A DNA stretch of 64,000 nt. Source: Candidatus Providencia siddallii (GTDB taxonomy: Bacteria > Pseudomonadota > Gammaproteobacteria > Enterobacterales > Enterobacteriaceae). A model generated the notes under the pieces. The model saw only the letters and a list, made by a program, of their open reading frames with translations. It was not told the DNA's origin and did no database searches. Shown here piece by piece: positions 33,627 to 44,604 of the stretch. The stretch lies in contig CVRF01000003.1 in the NCBI GenBank assembly GCA_001457715.1, positions 62,001 to 126,000 of the forward strand, given 5' to 3'. Numbering within the stretch: the first letter of the stretch is position 1; each line of letters opens with the position of its first letter. A program made the translations under genes and the position numbers.

Positions 33627-34811
33627 ATGTCTAAAGAAAAATTTGAACGCTCAAAACCACACGTTAATGTTGGTACAATTGGCCACGTTGATCATGGTAA
33701 AACAACTTTAACAGCAGCAATAACAACAGTTCTCGCTAAAACTTTTGGTGGTACCGCACGTGCATTTGATCAAATTGATAATGCCCCAGAAGAAAAAGCT
33801 CGTGGAATAACTATTTCAACTTCACATGTAGAATATACAACGCTAACAAGACACTATGCTCACGTAGATTGCCCAGGTCACGCGGATTACATTAAAAATA
33901 TGATAACTGGTGCAGCACAAATGGATGGAGCAATACTTGTTGTTGCTGCAACTGATGGACCAATGCCTCAAACAAGAGAACATATCTTATTAGGACGACA
34001 AGTTGGTGTTCCACACATTATAGTATTTTTAAACAAATGCGACATGGTAGATGACGAAGAATTATTAGAACTTGTAGAAATGGAAGTTCGGGAACTATTA
34101 TCTCAATACGGTTTTCCAGGAGATGATACACCAATTATTCGCGGATCAGCTTTAAAAGCTCTAGAGGGTGATAAAAAATGGGAAGAAAAAATTCTTGAAT
34201 TAGCTGAACATCTTAATGTTTATATTCCAGAACCAAAACGTACAATTGAAAAACCTTTTTTACTTCCAATAGAAGACGTATTCTCAATATCTGGTCGTGG
34301 TACTGTAGTAACAGGGCGTATTGAACGTGGTTCTATAAAAATAGGAGAGGAAATAGAAATCGTAGGAATTAAAGAAACAACAAAAACAACTTGTACTGGC
34401 ATTGAAATGTTTCGTAAACTACTTGATGAAGGACGAGCTGGTGAAAACGTTGGAATTTTATTACGTGGAACTAAACGTGAAGAAATAGAACGAGGTCAAG
34501 TATTAGCAAAACCTGGTTCAATTAAACCACACACTCAATTTGAATCAGAGGTTTATATTTTAAATAAAGAAGAAGGCGGAAGACACACTCCTTTCTTTAA
34601 TGGTTATCGACCACAGTTTTACTTCCGAACAACTGATGTAACAGGAACTATAGAATTACATGAGGGAGTGGAAATGGTAATGCCAGGAGACAACATAAAC
34701 ATGAAAGCAACTCTAATACATCCAATAGCAATGGATGAAGGTTTACGATTTGCGATTCGTGAAGGTGGACGCACAGTAGGTGCTGGAGTTGTAGTAAAAA
34801 TTTTAGCTTAA
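33627..34811 (+). CDS. tufB: elongation factor Tu
   Basis: GTPase that delivers aminoacyl-tRNA to the ribosome. The ATG at 33627 ([11 protein letters not shown]) gives exactly 394 residues. An apparent in-frame extension upstream runs through the thrT tRNA and is not real. G-domain motifs are GHVDHGKTT near residue 18, DCPGHADY near 80 and NKCD near 135. Context upstream is that of tufB (thrU-tyrU-glyT-thrT), but the next gene downstream is rpsJ, which in E. coli lies downstream of tufA, so this gene is probably a tufB/tufA hybrid. Confidence 0.98.
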   Translation: MSKEKFERSKPHVNVGTIGHVDHGKTTLTAAITTVLAKTFGGTARAFDQIDNAPEEKARGITISTSHVEYTTLTRHYAHVDCPGHADYIKNMITGAAQMDGAILVVAATDGPMPQTREHILLGRQVGVPHIIVFLNKCDMVDDEELLELVEMEVRELLSQYGFPGDDTPIIRGSALKALEGDKKWEEKILELAEHLNVYIPEPKRTIEKPFLLPIEDVFSISGRGTVVTGRIERGSIKIGEEIEIVGIKETTKTTCTGIEMFRKLLDEGRAGENVGILLRGTKREEIERGQVLAKPGSIKPHTQFESEVYILNKEEGGRHTPFFNGYRPQFYFRTTDVTGTIELHEGVEMVMPGDNINMKATLIHPIAMDEGLRFAIREGGRTVGAGVVVKILA

Positions 34812-34830
34812 ATTTATTTTAATTTATAAA

Positions 34831-34857
34831 TAAAGGGTATCTAAAAAATGCCCTTTA
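34831..34857 (+). terminator. stem-loop terminator after tufB
   Basis: TAAAGGG at 34831-34837 pairs perfectly with CCCTTTA at 34851-34857, and three further pairs including one G-T extend the stem inward. It lies 20 bases after the tufB stop and is followed by T-rich sequence. The G/C content stands out strongly from the DNA around it. Confidence 0.75.
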
Positions 34858-35210
34858 ATATTTTTAAATTTTTATAATTTTGACAAAATTTAATTTTTAT
34901 CAATTTAAAAAAATACGGTTTTTTTTATAAATATATTTACTATTCAAAAACAAATTATTTTTAAATAAAATTTAAACATATTAAAAACTGTATAAATTAA
35001 CATTTTTAGTTATAAATATATTTAAGTTTTTATAAATATATTAATTATAATATAATTAATATATTTATAAATATTAAAAATCACAAATTTGATTTTTAAA
35101 AAATAAATAAAAATTTTAATAGTTATTAATGAATATTTTTGATATACAATACATTTTACATATAAAATCTTATTTTTTTTAAAAACTAATATATATTTAA
35201 ATATGATAAC
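34858..35210. other. AT-rich spacer between tufB and the S10 promoter
   Basis: No gene is visible. bfd, bfr and other genes that separate tufA from rpsJ in E. coli are absent. A short low-complexity open frame on the minus strand here is not coding in my view. Confidence 0.5.
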
Positions 35211-35238
35211 TTGCAATTTATTATAAATTGCGTATAAT
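35211..35238 (+). promoter_or_regulatory. promoter of the S10 ribosomal protein operon
   Basis: TTGCAA at 35211-35216 and a perfect TATAAT at 35233-35238 are 16 bases apart. The predicted start near 35245 gives a leader of about 168 bases to rpsJ, close to the 172-base S10 leader of E. coli. A perfect inverted repeat, GCAATTTA-TTA-TAAATTGC (35213-35231), lies between the two elements. Confidence 0.65.
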
Positions 35239-35338
35239 TACAAATTTAGTAATAGTTTTAACTCGAAAATATAGCTAATATCAACTAGTTATATATTTCA
35301 TATATTAACATAATTATATTACTACGTTAATAATTACA

Positions 35339-35724
<386 letters not shown>

Positions 35725-35768
35725 TTTCGAATTTATATCGAAATTTTTTGATTAAAGAGATTGAGATA

Positions 35769-36416
35769 ATGATTGGTCTAGTTGGTAAAAAAATAGGAAT
35801 GACACGTATCTTTACTGAAGATGGAATTTCGATTCCAGTAACTGTTATCGAAATAAAAGACAACCGTGTCACTCAAATTAAAACAGTAACAACTGATGGT
35901 TATAACGCCATTCAAGTAACCACTGGAAATAAAAAATCAAACCGTATATCTAAACCAGAATCTGGTCATTTTGCTAAATTCAACGTAGAAGCTGGACGTA
36001 TTTTACGTGAATTCCGTACAGAAAAAACAAGTAATTTTAATGTTGGACAAAATATTAATATTGAAATCTTTACTAACTTTAAAAAAGTTGACGTCACTGG
36101 AATATCTAAAGGCAAAGGTTTTGCTGGAACAATCAAGCGCTGGAATTTTCGAACTCAAGATGCGACACACGGAAACTCATTATCACATCGCGCAGCTGGT
36201 TCTATAGGTCAAAATCAAACCCCAGGAAGAGTTTTTAAAGGAAAGAAAATGGCTGGACACATGGGAGATGAACGCGTAACTATTCAAAATTTAAATATAA
36301 TACGTGTCGATATAGAAAAAAAACTTCTTATGGTTAAAGGAGCTGTTCCAGGCGCAAATGGTAGCAATTTAATTGTTAAACCAGCAATAAAATGTATAAT
36401 GTCTAGGAGACAATAA
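35769..36416 (+). CDS. rplC: 50S ribosomal protein L3
   Basis: Early-assembling protein next to the peptidyl transferase centre. The ATG at 35769 ([15 protein letters not shown]) matches the family start and follows GAGATTGAGATA; an upstream in-frame ATG would add seven residues. It has 215 residues. The loop with the modified Gln in [10 protein letters not shown] is kept. It overlaps rplD by one base (TAATG). Confidence 0.98.
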   Translation: MIGLVGKKIGMTRIFTEDGISIPVTVIEIKDNRVTQIKTVTTDGYNAIQVTTGNKKSNRISKPESGHFAKFNVEAGRILREFRTEKTSNFNVGQNINIEIFTNFKKVDVTGISKGKGFAGTIKRWNFRTQDATHGNSLSHRAAGSIGQNQTPGRVFKGKKMAGHMGDERVTIQNLNIIRVDIEKKLLMVKGAVPGANGSNLIVKPAIKCIMSRRQ

Positions 36417-37021
36417 TGGAATTGGTAATAAAAGACAGTCAAAACAAATTGACTGTATCAAATACCATTTTTGGGTGCGCTTTTAACGAAGCACTTATTC
36501 ATCAAATAGTAGTTGCGTATTCTGCTGCATCTCGTCAAGGTACTCATGCCCAAAAATCAAGGGCTGAAGTTTCAGGATCAGGTAAAAAACCATGGCGTCA
36601 AAAAGGTACAGGCAGAGCAAGAGCAGGATCAGTAAATAGTCCAATCTGGAGATCTGGTGGTGTTACGTTTGCAGCTAAACCAACCACTTATAATCAAAAA
36701 ATTAATAAAAAAATGTACCGTGGAGCTATAAAAAGCATTCTTTCTGAATTAGTACGTCAAAACAGGCTTATTATTGTTAACAACTTTTTAATAGAAATGC
36801 CAAAAACTAAACTTTTAGAAAAAAAACTTAGAGATATGGTATTAACAAACGTTTTAATTGTAATTTCTAAAGTAGATAAAAATTTATTTTTAGCGGCACG
36901 TAATCTCAATAATGTTTTAGTATGTAACGCAACTAAAATAAATCCAGTTAATCTAATTGGCTTTAATAAAACAATTATAACAATAGATGCAATACAGCAA
37001 ATTGAGGAAAGATTATCATGA
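36416..37021 (+). CDS. rplD: 50S ribosomal protein L4
   Basis: Large-subunit protein with an exit-tunnel loop, visible here as the [19 protein letters not shown] segment near residues 55-75. In E. coli L4 represses its own operon through the S10 leader. The 201 residues equal E. coli. Start overlaps the rplC stop by one base and the end overlaps rplW by four. Confidence 0.98.
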   Translation: MELVIKDSQNKLTVSNTIFGCAFNEALIHQIVVAYSAASRQGTHAQKSRAEVSGSGKKPWRQKGTGRARAGSVNSPIWRSGGVTFAAKPTTYNQKINKKMYRGAIKSILSELVRQNRLIIVNNFLIEMPKTKLLEKKLRDMVLTNVLIVISKVDKNLFLAARNLNNVLVCNATKINPVNLIGFNKTIITIDAIQQIEERLS

Positions 37022-37323
37022 TACGTGAAGAAAGATTACTAAAAATATTACGAACACCTCATTTATCTGAAAAAGCATCTACAATAATGGAAAAAAACAA
37101 TACTATTGTTTTAAAAGTTGAAAATTCCGCTTCTAAAAAAGAAATTAAAATTTCTGTAGAAAAACTTTTTGAAGTAAAAGTCAAAAATATCAATACTTTA
37201 TTAATAAAAGGTAAAAATAAACGACACGGAAAACATTTAGGTCGCCGTAATGATTGGAAAAAAGCTTACGTAACTCTAAAAAAAGGATATAATCTGGACT
37301 TTTCTAATAACGGTTCAAAATAA
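37018..37323 (+). CDS. rplW: 50S ribosomal protein L23
   Basis: Tunnel-exit protein that docks signal recognition particle and trigger factor. It has 101 residues against 100 in E. coli. The family blocks APHLSEKA (here TPHLSEKA) and [16 protein letters not shown] are clear. ATGA overlap with rplD indicates coupled translation. Confidence 0.98.
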   Translation: MIREERLLKILRTPHLSEKASTIMEKNNTIVLKVENSASKKEIKISVEKLFEVKVKNINTLLIKGKNKRHGKHLGRRNDWKKAYVTLKKGYNLDFSNNGSK

Positions 37324-37334
37324 GGATTTAAATA

Positions 37335-38159
37335 ATGACTGTTGTTAAATGTAAACCTACATCTCCAGGCCGTCGCCATGTTGTTAAGATAGTTAATAAA
37401 AATCTATATAAAGGTAATCCTTACCAACCTTTATTAGAAAAAAATAACAAATCAGGGGGACGTAATAATAACGGACGTATTACAACCAGACATATAGGAG
37501 GTGGACATAAACAACGCTATCGTATAATCGATTTCAAACGAAATAAAGATGATATTCCAGCAATCGTTGAACGCTTAGAATACGATCCAAATCGATCTGC
37601 CAACATTGCTCTTTTGTTATATAAAGACGGTGAAAGGCGTTATATACTTGCACCTAAAAATTTAAAACCAGGTAATTATATTAAATCTGGAATTAATTCA
37701 GAAATTAAAAACGGAAATACATTACCTATGCATAACATTCCTATTGGTTCTACAGTTCATAACATCGAACTAAAACCAGGAAAAGGTGGGCAATTAGCTC
37801 GTTCAGCTGGATCTTGTGCGCAAATTATAGCTCGTGAAGGATCTTACGTTTCTGTTCGTCTACGTTCTGGTGAAATGCGTAAAATTTTATCTACGTGTCG
37901 TGCAACTTTAGGTGAAATTGGTAATAATGAACATATGTTACAAGTTCTTGGAAAAGCAGGAGCTAATCGTTGGTTAGGTATTCGTCCTACTGTTCGTGGA
38001 ACTGCAATGAACCCAGTAGATCACCCACATGGTGGTGGTGAAGGACGTAACTTTGGTAAACATCCTGTAACACCTTGGGGTGTTCAAACAAAAGGTAAAA
38101 AAACACGTAATAATAAACGTACTGATCGATTTATCGTACATCACCGTTCTAAAAAATAA
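37335..38159 (+). CDS. rplB: 50S ribosomal protein L2
   Basis: Core large-subunit protein needed for subunit joining and peptidyl transfer. The 274 residues match E. coli (273). The conserved His-bearing segment [19 protein letters not shown] near residue 222 is intact. It follows rplW after 11 bases. Confidence 0.98.
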   Translation: MTVVKCKPTSPGRRHVVKIVNKNLYKGNPYQPLLEKNNKSGGRNNNGRITTRHIGGGHKQRYRIIDFKRNKDDIPAIVERLEYDPNRSANIALLLYKDGERRYILAPKNLKPGNYIKSGINSEIKNGNTLPMHNIPIGSTVHNIELKPGKGGQLARSAGSCAQIIAREGSYVSVRLRSGEMRKILSTCRATLGEIGNNEHMLQVLGKAGANRWLGIRPTVRGTAMNPVDHPHGGGEGRNFGKHPVTPWGVQTKGKKTRNNKRTDRFIVHHRSKK

Positions 38160-38174
38160 CTTATAGGATAAACG

Positions 38175-38453
38175 ATGCCACGTTCTCTTAAAAAAGGTCC
38201 ATTTATTGACATACACTTATTAAAGAAAGTAAATAAAGCGATGGAAAGTGGGGAAAAAAAACCTCTTAAAACTTGGTCGCGTCGTTCGACTATATTTCCT
38301 AACATGGTTGGATTAACTATAGCTATCCATAACGGACGTCAACATATCCCAGTTTTTATAACAGACGAAATGGTTGGTCATAAATTAGGCGAATTTTCGC
38401 CTACACGCACTTATCGTGGCCATGCTGCTGATAAGAAAATAAAAAAACGTTAA
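38175..38453 (+). CDS. rpsS: 30S ribosomal protein S19
   Basis: Small-subunit head protein in contact with S13. It has 92 residues, the E. coli length. [23 protein letters not shown] and [16 protein letters not shown] are the family blocks. Confidence 0.98.
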   Translation: MPRSLKKGPFIDIHLLKKVNKAMESGEKKPLKTWSRRSTIFPNMVGLTIAIHNGRQHIPVFITDEMVGHKLGEFSPTRTYRGHAADKKIKKR

Positions 38454-38473
38454 ATTAAAAAAAGGAGGAGGAG

Positions 38474-38806
38474 ATGGAAACCTTAGCTATGCGACGACAC
38501 AGTCATTCTTCTGCTCAAAAAGTACGTCTGGTTGCTGATACAATTCGTGGTAAAAATGTTTCTCAAGCTCTAGAAATTCTGACTTATACTAATAAAAAAG
38601 CTGCCGGTTTAATAAAAAAAGTTCTTGAATCCGCCATCGCTAATGCTGAACAAAATAATGGGGCTGATATTGATAACTTAAAAATTACAAAAATTTTAGT
38701 AGACGTTGGTCCAACCACGAAACGTGTTATGCCACGAGCAAAAGGACGTGCAGATCGCATTCTTAAGCGTACAAGCCACATTACTGTGGTTGTGTCCGAT
38801 CTCTGA
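38474..38806 (+). CDS. rplV: 50S ribosomal protein L22
   Basis: Tunnel-lining protein, 110 residues as in E. coli. A strong AGGAGGAG precedes the ATG. The C-terminal hairpin [22 protein letters not shown] is conserved. It uses TGA as stop, showing that TGA is read as termination in this genome. Confidence 0.98.
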   Translation: METLAMRRHSHSSAQKVRLVADTIRGKNVSQALEILTYTNKKAAGLIKKVLESAIANAEQNNGADIDNLKITKILVDVGPTTKRVMPRAKGRADRILKRTSHITVVVSDL

Positions 38807-38822
38807 GTCTCTGGAGAGAGTA

Positions 38823-39527
38823 ATGGGACAAAAAGTACATCCAAACGGAATCCGTTTAGGCATAGTTAAAACGTGGAATTCCACTTGGTATGCAAATACA
38901 AAAGAATTTGCTGACAATATAGACAGCGATTTTAAAGTACGACAATTCTTAAATAAAGAATTAGTAAAAGCGTCCATATCACGAATTACTATAGAACGAC
39001 CAGCTAAAAGCATTCGTGTGACTATCCATACAGCTAGACCAGGTATAGTTATAGGTAAAAAAGGTGAAGACATCGAAAAATTACGTAAAACAATAGCAGA
39101 TATTACTGGTGTTCCTACACAGATTAATATTTCTGAAATACATAAGCCTGAATTAGATTCTAAATTAGTTTCTGATAGCATAGCATCTCAATTAGAAAGA
39201 CGTATTATGTTTCGTCGTGCAATGAAACGTGCAGTACAAAACGCTATGCGTTTAGGAGCAAAAGGAATTAAAGTTGAAGTTAGCGGACGTTTAGGTGGAG
39301 CTGAAATAGCTCGTACAGAATGGTACAGAGAAGGTAGAGTTCCATTACATACATTGCGAGCTGATATAGATTATAATACATCAGAAGCTTATACTACTTA
39401 CGGAGTTCTAGGTGTTAAAGTATGGATTTTTAAAGGGGAAATTCTAGGTGATATTACTGCTGTTAAACAAGTAAAATTAGCAACACAACCAAAAAAACAA
39501 CAGCGTAAGGGACGTAAGTATAAATAA
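38823..39527 (+). CDS. rpsC: 30S ribosomal protein S3
   Basis: Small-subunit protein at the mRNA entry site with a KH domain ([13 protein letters not shown] near residue 52). The true start is the ATG at 38823 ([13 protein letters not shown]) with GGAGAGAG just before it; an open frame running upstream through rplV is spurious. It has 234 residues (E. coli 233). Confidence 0.98.
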   Translation: MGQKVHPNGIRLGIVKTWNSTWYANTKEFADNIDSDFKVRQFLNKELVKASISRITIERPAKSIRVTIHTARPGIVIGKKGEDIEKLRKTIADITGVPTQINISEIHKPELDSKLVSDSIASQLERRIMFRRAMKRAVQNAMRLGAKGIKVEVSGRLGGAEIARTEWYREGRVPLHTLRADIDYNTSEAYTTYGVLGVKVWIFKGEILGDITAVKQVKLATQPKKQQRKGRKYK

Positions 39528-39540
39528 AGGAGAAATATTT

Positions 39541-39954
39541 ATGATGCAACCTAAACGCACAAAATTTCGCAAAATGCATAAAGGACGTAATCGTGGATTG
39601 TCACAATGCACAAACATTAACTTTGGTGCCTTTGGCCTTAAAGCTATTGAACGTGGCAGCTTAACAGCACGTCAAATCGAAGCTGCGAGACGTGCTATGA
39701 CTAAATCTGTCAAACGTCAAGGTAAAATATGGATTCGAGTATTTCCAGATAAACCAATAACTAAAAAACCACTAGAAGTTCGTATGGGTAAAGGTAAAGG
39801 AAATGTAGAATATTGGGTTGCAATAGTTCAACCTGGGAAAATTTTGTACGAAATAGATAATATTTCTGAGGAAATTGCTCGTGAAGCATTCTCATTAGCA
39901 TCTGCTAAACTACCTATAAAAACTACTTTTGTAAGTAAAACGGTGACTGAATGA
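39541..39954 (+). CDS. rplP: 50S ribosomal protein L16
   Basis: Protein near the A site of the large subunit. It has 137 residues (E. coli 136). It starts [19 protein letters not shown], aligned with MLQPKRTKF of E. coli. [14 protein letters not shown] is conserved. The TGA stop overlaps the rpmC ATG (ATGA). Confidence 0.98.
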   Translation: MMQPKRTKFRKMHKGRNRGLSQCTNINFGAFGLKAIERGSLTARQIEAARRAMTKSVKRQGKIWIRVFPDKPITKKPLEVRMGKGKGNVEYWVAIVQPGKILYEIDNISEEIAREAFSLASAKLPIKTTFVSKTVTE

Positions 39955-40154
39955 AATTTCAACAAAAATTACGAGAAAAAAACATTGAAAAACTTAATAT
40001 TGAACTTTTTAACTTACTACGAGAACAATTTAATTTACGTATGCAAACTGCAAGTGGCCAGTTGAAACAAACTCATCTACTAAAACAAGTACGACGTAAT
40101 ATCGCACTAGTAAAAACATTATTAACCGAAAAGGCAGCTCATAATGAAAAATAA
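39951..40154 (+). CDS. rpmC: 50S ribosomal protein L29
   Basis: Small helical protein near the tunnel exit. It has 67 residues, four more than E. coli, because the C-terminus runs on after [28 protein letters not shown] is the family signature. It overlaps rplP by four bases and rpsQ by 11. Confidence 0.97.
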   Translation: MKFQQKLREKNIEKLNIELFNLLREQFNLRMQTASGQLKQTHLLKQVRRNIALVKTLLTEKAAHNEK

Positions 40155-40398
40155 AACACGTACTATACAAGGCCGTGTTATTAGCGATAAAATGGAAAAA
40201 GCTATTATCGTTGCTATTGAGCGTGTAGTAAAACATAAACTTTACGGTAAATTTATTAAAAAAACGACTAAATTACACGTACAAGATAAAAACAATGAAT
40301 CTAAAATAGGTGATATAGTAGAAATTCAACAATCACGACCAATATCTAAAACTATATCTTGGGTATTAGTTCGTATTGTTACAAAATCTATTATGTAA
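40144..40398 (+). CDS. rpsQ: 30S ribosomal protein S17
   Basis: Early-binding OB-fold protein and last gene of the S10 operon. The 84 residues equal E. coli. [19 protein letters not shown] and [18 protein letters not shown] are recognisable. A strong terminator follows after 22 bases. Confidence 0.98.
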   Translation: MKNKTRTIQGRVISDKMEKAIIVAIERVVKHKLYGKFIKKTTKLHVQDKNNESKIGDIVEIQQSRPISKTISWVLVRIVTKSIM

Positions 40399-40420
40399 TT
40401 ATAATAACATCTTATTAGAT

Positions 40421-40452
40421 AAACGGCTCGCTCATAAAGAGCCGTTTATTTT
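40421..40452 (+). terminator. intrinsic terminator of the S10 operon
   Basis: A nine-base perfect stem AAACGGCTC (40421-40429) / GAGCCGTTT (40439-40447) with a nine-base loop is followed by ATTTTT. It is the clearest intrinsic terminator in the window and separates the S10 and spc operons. Confidence 0.92.
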
Positions 40453-40476
40453 TCTATTTAAATTAATGATGTATTG

Positions 40477-40482
40477 TATAAT
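40477..40482 (+). promoter_or_regulatory. candidate -10 box of the spc operon promoter
   Basis: A perfect TATAAT lies 57 bases before rplN and just after the S10 terminator, where E. coli has the spc promoter. I cannot find a convincing -35 at 16-18 bases, so the assignment rests on position. Confidence 0.35.
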
Positions 40483-40538
40483 ATGATTATATAATTTAAC
40501 ATTCTTATAATAAAATTATATATTAATGGAGCTATAAT

Positions 40539-40910
40539 ATGATACAAGAACATACTATATTAAATGTAGCTGATAACTCAGGTGCACGTCGTGTAATGTG
40601 CATCAAAGTTTTAGGCGGGTCAAAACGTAGATATGCACATATAGGTGATATAATAAAAGTTACAATTAAAGAAGCAACACCACGAGGAAAAGTTAAAAAA
40701 GGTGATGTTTTAAAAGCAATAGTTGTACGTACAAAAAAAGGCGTACGTCGTTCTGACGCTTCTATCATTCGTTTTGATAACAACGCTTGTGTACTATTGA
40801 ATAATAGTAACGAACAAGTAATAGGTACACGAATCTTTGGACCAATAACGCGTGAACTTAGAAGCGAAAAATTTATGAAAATTATTTCGCTAGCACCTGA
40901 AGTGCTTTAA
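40539..40910 (+). CDS. rplN: 50S ribosomal protein L14
   Basis: First gene of the spc operon; subunit-interface protein. It has 123 residues as in E. coli. [33 protein letters not shown] covers the family signature. TGGAGC lies about ten bases before the ATG. Confidence 0.98.
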   Translation: MIQEHTILNVADNSGARRVMCIKVLGGSKRRYAHIGDIIKVTIKEATPRGKVKKGDVLKAIVVRTKKGVRRSDASIIRFDNNACVLLNNSNEQVIGTRIFGPITRELRSEKFMKIISLAPEVL

Positions 40911-40922
40911 AATGGAGAAAAT

Positions 40923-41234
40923 ATGGCAGCTAAAATTCGTCGTGATGATGAAGTAGTTATATTAATTGGCAAAGATAAAGGTAAACGAGGTAAAGTAATA
41001 AAAGTTTTTTCTGGTAAAGTTATAGTTAAAGGTCTTAATATGATTAAAAAACATCAAAAACCTGTGCCAGCTTTAAATCAAACCGGTGGTATAATTGAAA
41101 AAGAAGCAAGCATCCAAATTTCTAACATTGCGATTTTTAACACTACAACTGGTAAAACAGACAAAGTTGGTTTTAGATTTGAAAATGGTAAAAAATTCCG
41201 TTTTTTCAAATCTAACAATGAGATTATTAAGTAA
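40923..41234 (+). CDS. rplX: 50S ribosomal protein L24
   Basis: Assembly-initiator protein with a KOW motif ([18 protein letters not shown], residues 8-25). It has 103 residues (E. coli 104). It follows rplN after 12 bases. Confidence 0.98.
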   Translation: MAAKIRRDDEVVILIGKDKGKRGKVIKVFSGKVIVKGLNMIKKHQKPVPALNQTGGIIEKEASIQISNIAIFNTTTGKTDKVGFRFENGKKFRFFKSNNEIIK

Positions 41235-41249
41235 TTTTTGGAGCATACG

Positions 41250-41792
41250 ATGGCAAAATTGCATGATTATTATAAAACTAAAGTAGTTAACAAACTTATG
41301 ACTAAGTTTAACTATACTTCTGTCATGCAAACACCTCGGATAGAAAAGATAGTTTTAAATATGGGTGTAAGTGGCGGAACAAGCTCCGATAAAAAATCAT
41401 TAGAAAACGCAATTACTGACTTATCTGTAATCTCAGGTCAAAAACCTATAATCACAAAAGCACGTAAATCTATTGCTGGTTTCAAGATCCGAAAAGGGTA
41501 CCCAATCGGTTGCAAGGTAACAATGCGTGGTAATCGAATGTGGGAATTTTTTGAACGTCTGATTTGTATTGCTATACCACGTATCCGTGACTTCCGTGGA
41601 TTATCTGTTAAATCTTTTGATGGTCACGGCAACTATAGCATAGGCGTGCGTGAACAAATAATTTTTCTTGAAATTGATTACGATAAAGTAGATCGCATAC
41701 GTGGTTTAGATATTACAATTACTACTACAGCAAAATCGGATAATGAAGGACGCGAATTATTAGCAGCATTCAATTTTCCATTTCGTAAGTAA
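41250..41792 (+). CDS. rplE: 50S ribosomal protein L5
   Basis: 5S rRNA-binding protein of the central protuberance. The ATG at 41250 ([17 protein letters not shown]) is chosen, with GGAG upstream; an in-frame ATG at 41238 would add four residues. It has 180 residues (E. coli 179). [20 protein letters not shown] is conserved. In E. coli S8 represses the operon at the rplE start; I could not recognise that structure here. Confidence 0.98.
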   Translation: MAKLHDYYKTKVVNKLMTKFNYTSVMQTPRIEKIVLNMGVSGGTSSDKKSLENAITDLSVISGQKPIITKARKSIAGFKIRKGYPIGCKVTMRGNRMWEFFERLICIAIPRIRDFRGLSVKSFDGHGNYSIGVREQIIFLEIDYDKVDRIRGLDITITTTAKSDNEGRELLAAFNFPFRK

Positions 41793-41808
41793 AGCAAAGG
41801 GTATTACA

Positions 41809-42114
41809 ATGGCTAAGAAATCCATTAAAGCTCGTAACATTAAACGAGTTAAATTAGCTAAAAAATTCTTTCAAAAACGCGTTGAATTAAAAAGAATCAT
41901 CTCTAATATCAATTCTTCTAACGAAGACCGTTGGGATGCCGTTTTAAAGCTACAAACAATGCCACGTGACTCAAGTCCTTGTCGACAACGAAATCGATGT
42001 AGACAAACAGGTCGCCCTCACGGTTTTTTAAGAAAATTTGGTTTAAGCAGAATAAAAGTTCGTGAAGCAGCTATGCGAGGTGAAATTCCAGGACTTAAAA
42101 AATCAAGTTGGTAA
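41809..42114 (+). CDS. rpsN: 30S ribosomal protein S14
   Basis: The 101-residue form without zinc-binding Cys pairs, as in E. coli. The C-terminal block [24 protein letters not shown] and the ending GLKKSSW identify it. Confidence 0.98.
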   Translation: MAKKSIKARNIKRVKLAKKFFQKRVELKRIISNINSSNEDRWDAVLKLQTMPRDSSPCRQRNRCRQTGRPHGFLRKFGLSRIKVREAAMRGEIPGLKKSSW

Positions 42115-42144
42115 CTTTATTTACAAAAAAAATTGGAGTTTTAA

Positions 42145-42537
42145 ATGAGCACGCAAGATACTATAGCAGATATGCTAACACGAATCCGTAATGGACAAAC
42201 AGCAAATAAATCAATAGTTACAATATCTTCATCTAAGTTTAAATTAGCAATTGCTAAAGTTCTAAAAGAAGAAGGTTATATTGAAAACTTTAAGATTACA
42301 GGAACTATAAAACCAATACTTGAAATAGAATTAAGATATTTTCAAGGAAAAAGTGTAGTAGAAAACATTCAACGTATAAGTCGCCCAAGTCTTCGAATAT
42401 ATAAGAAAAAAGATAAATTACCGAAAGAAATTTCAGGTTTGGGTATCGCAATTATCTCCACCTCTAAGGGTGTTATGACAGCTCATGCAGCTTTAAAAGC
42501 CGGCGTTGGTGGTGAAATTATCTGTTATGTAGCTTGA
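42145..42537 (+). CDS. rpsH: 30S ribosomal protein S8
   Basis: Central-domain 16S rRNA binder and, in E. coli, the repressor of the spc operon. It has 130 residues as in E. coli. [18 protein letters not shown] and the C-terminal [15 protein letters not shown] are the family blocks. It ends in TGA. Confidence 0.98.
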   Translation: MSTQDTIADMLTRIRNGQTANKSIVTISSSKFKLAIAKVLKEEGYIENFKITGTIKPILEIELRYFQGKSVVENIQRISRPSLRIYKKKDKLPKEISGLGIAIISTSKGVMTAHAALKAGVGGEIICYVA

Positions 42538-42553
42538 TTTCGTGAGGAAAAAA

Positions 42554-43093
42554 ATGTCTCGTGTAGCAAAGGCACCTATCACAGTTCCTGCTGATGTAGG
42601 AGTAAAAATCATCGGACAGATTATATCGCTCTATACTAAAAGTGGTACTTTAACTCGTACAATTCATAATTCAGTTAAAATTAAATTTGAAAACAGACGA
42701 TTAATTATCACAACTAAAGAAGGTTTTGAGAATGCTTATATACAAGCAGGTACTACTCGTTCGTTACTTAACTCAATGGTAATTGGTATTACAAAAGGAT
42801 TTATTAAAAAACTTCAACTTATTGGTGTTGGTTATCGCGTATCAATTAAAGATAACACAATAAATTTATTTTTAGGTTTTTCTCATTCAATTGAATACAT
42901 TTTACCAACGGTAATTACTGCAGAATGTCCAACACAAACAGAAATAATATTAAAAAGTATTGATAAACAAATGCTTGGGCAAACAGCAGCAAAACTTCGC
43001 TCTTACAGAAAACCTGAACCATATAAAGGTAAAGGAATTCGTTATGCCGATGAAATCGTGCGCACTAAAGAAATAAAGAATAAAAAAAAATAA
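42554..43093 (+). CDS. rplF: 50S ribosomal protein L6
   Basis: Protein beside the factor-binding site. The ATG at 42554 ([19 protein letters not shown]) follows GTGAGGA; an upstream in-frame ATG adds four residues. It has 179 residues (E. coli 177). [20 protein letters not shown] near the end is the signature. Confidence 0.98.
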   Translation: MSRVAKAPITVPADVGVKIIGQIISLYTKSGTLTRTIHNSVKIKFENRRLIITTKEGFENAYIQAGTTRSLLNSMVIGITKGFIKKLQLIGVGYRVSIKDNTINLFLGFSHSIEYILPTVITAECPTQTEIILKSIDKQMLGQTAAKLRSYRKPEPYKGKGIRYADEIVRTKEIKNKKK

Positions 43094-43103
43094 AGAGAGA
43101 ACT

Positions 43104-43457
43104 ATGAATAAAAAATCAGCTCGTATACGTAGAGCAACACGTACTCGACAAAATATTAAAGAGTTAGGTCTAACTCGCCTAGTTGTTCATCGTACTTCGC
43201 GGCATATTTATGCACAAATTATAACAGCAAATAAATCTGTAGTAGTAGCCGCAGCATCTACTACAGAAAAATCTATTAATAAACAAGTAAATTTTACTGG
43301 AAATAAAGATGCAGCAGCTTTGGTTGGTAAATCAATTGCTGAAAAAACAATTATGAAAGGAATCACAAAAATCGCTTTTGATCGTTCTGGTTTTAAATAT
43401 CACGGTAGAGTCCAAGCACTAGCAGAAGCCGCTCGTAAAGCTGGACTTCACTTCTAA
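43104..43457 (+). CDS. rplR: 50S ribosomal protein L18
   Basis: 5S rRNA-binding protein, 117 residues as in E. coli. [15 protein letters not shown] and [20 protein letters not shown] are recognisable. AGAGAG precedes the ATG. Confidence 0.98.
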   Translation: MNKKSARIRRATRTRQNIKELGLTRLVVHRTSRHIYAQIITANKSVVVAAASTTEKSINKQVNFTGNKDAAALVGKSIAEKTIMKGITKIAFDRSGFKYHGRVQALAEAARKAGLHF

Positions 43458-43468
43458 GGTAGAAAATA

Positions 43469-43969
43469 ATGGCTAATATTGAAAAACAGGCTAACGAACT
43501 ACAAGAAAAATTAATAACGGTAAATCGTGTAGCAAAAACAGTTAAAGGAGGTAGAATTTTTAGTTTTACAGCGTTAACTGTAGTTGGAAATGGACACGGT
43601 CGTGTTGGTTTAGGTTATGGGAAAGCTCGTGAAGTACCAGCAGCAATACAAAAAGCTATGGAAAAAGCACGACGTAATATGAAAAATATAACTCTAAACA
43701 ATGGAACATTATTTTATCATATTAAGGGATCATATACTGGGTCGTATATCTTTATGAAACCTGCTAATGAAGGGACTGGAATTATTGCTGGTGGCGCAAT
43801 GCGCGCTGTTTTAGAAGTGATGGGAGTTCGTAACGTATTAGCTAAAACTTACGGATCAACCAACCCAATCAATGTTGCACGAGCTACATTAAAAGCTTTA
43901 AGTAATATGAAATCTCCAGAAATAGTAGCTGCTAAACGTAAAAAAATAGTTAAAGAAATACTATGGTAA
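43469..43969 (+). CDS. rpsE: 30S ribosomal protein S5
   Basis: Decoding-fidelity and mRNA-unwinding protein. It has 166 residues (E. coli 167). [30 protein letters not shown] and [13 protein letters not shown] are intact. Confidence 0.98.
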   Translation: MANIEKQANELQEKLITVNRVAKTVKGGRIFSFTALTVVGNGHGRVGLGYGKAREVPAAIQKAMEKARRNMKNITLNNGTLFYHIKGSYTGSYIFMKPANEGTGIIAGGAMRAVLEVMGVRNVLAKTYGSTNPINVARATLKALSNMKSPEIVAAKRKKIVKEILW

Positions 43970-43977
43970 CTAAAATT

Positions 43978-44157
43978 ATGATAAAAACTATTAAAATAAC
44001 GCAAATTCGTAGTTCAATTGGTCGTTTACCTAAACATAAGGCTACATTAACTGGTTTAGGTCTTAGAAAGATACATCATACTGTAGAACGTGAGAATACC
44101 CCTGCAATCCGCGGTATGATTAACTTGATTTTTTATATGATAAAAATTGAGGAATAA
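43978..44157 (+). CDS. rpmD: 50S ribosomal protein L30
   Basis: Large-subunit protein of 59 residues, the E. coli length, when started at the ATG at 43978 ([18 protein letters not shown]). An earlier in-frame ATG at 43963 overlaps rpsE and would add five residues. [16 protein letters not shown] is conserved. Confidence 0.97.
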   Translation: MIKTIKITQIRSSIGRLPKHKATLTGLGLRKIHHTVERENTPAIRGMINLIFYMIKIEE

Positions 44158-44160
44158 AAG

Positions 44161-44604
44161 ATGTATTTGAATAATATATCTCCAGCTAAAGGTTCTAAAC
44201 ATAACCATAAACGAGTAGGAAGAGGTATTGGTTCAGGTTTAGGTAAAACTAGTGGTCGTGGGCATAAAGGACAAAAATCTCGCGCTGGAGGAAAAATACA
44301 CCGTGGTTTTGAAGGTGGTCAAATGCCTTTATATCGTCGTTTACCAAAATTTGGATTTAATTCACATAAAAAAATATTTAATTCAGAAATTAGTTTATCA
44401 GATATTTCTACAATTAAAAGCCAAATTATTGATTTAAATACATTGAAAACAGCAAAAATTATTAAAACAAATATTAAATACGCAAAAATTATTTTATCAG
44501 GAAAAATAAATCATGCAGTTACTATACGTGGAATTGGTGTAACTAAAGGTGCTCGCATAGCAATAGAATCAATCGGTGGCAGAATTAAGGAAGTGAATAT
44601 ATAA
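44161..44604 (+). CDS. rplO: 50S ribosomal protein L15
   Basis: Late-assembly protein, 147 residues (E. coli 144). The Gly/Arg/Lys-rich N-terminal arm [21 protein letters not shown] and [17 protein letters not shown] are intact. It overlaps secY by one base. Confidence 0.98.
   Translation: MYLNNISPAKGSKHNHKRVGRGIGSGLGKTSGRGHKGQKSRAGGKIHRGFEGGQMPLYRRLPKFGFNSHKKIFNSEISLSDISTIKSQIIDLNTLKTAKIIKTNIKYAKIILSGKINHAVTIRGIGVTKGARIAIESIGGRIKEVNI

Noticed and set aside
35022-35216. 64-residue minus-strand open frame before the S10 promoter
   Set aside because: Low-complexity Ile/Lys/Tyr/Phe-rich product typical of random A/T DNA, with no homology I recognise.
38696-39181. 161-residue open frame on the minus strand
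   Set aside because: It is antisense to rplV and rpsC, which are both certain; its composition simply mirrors them.
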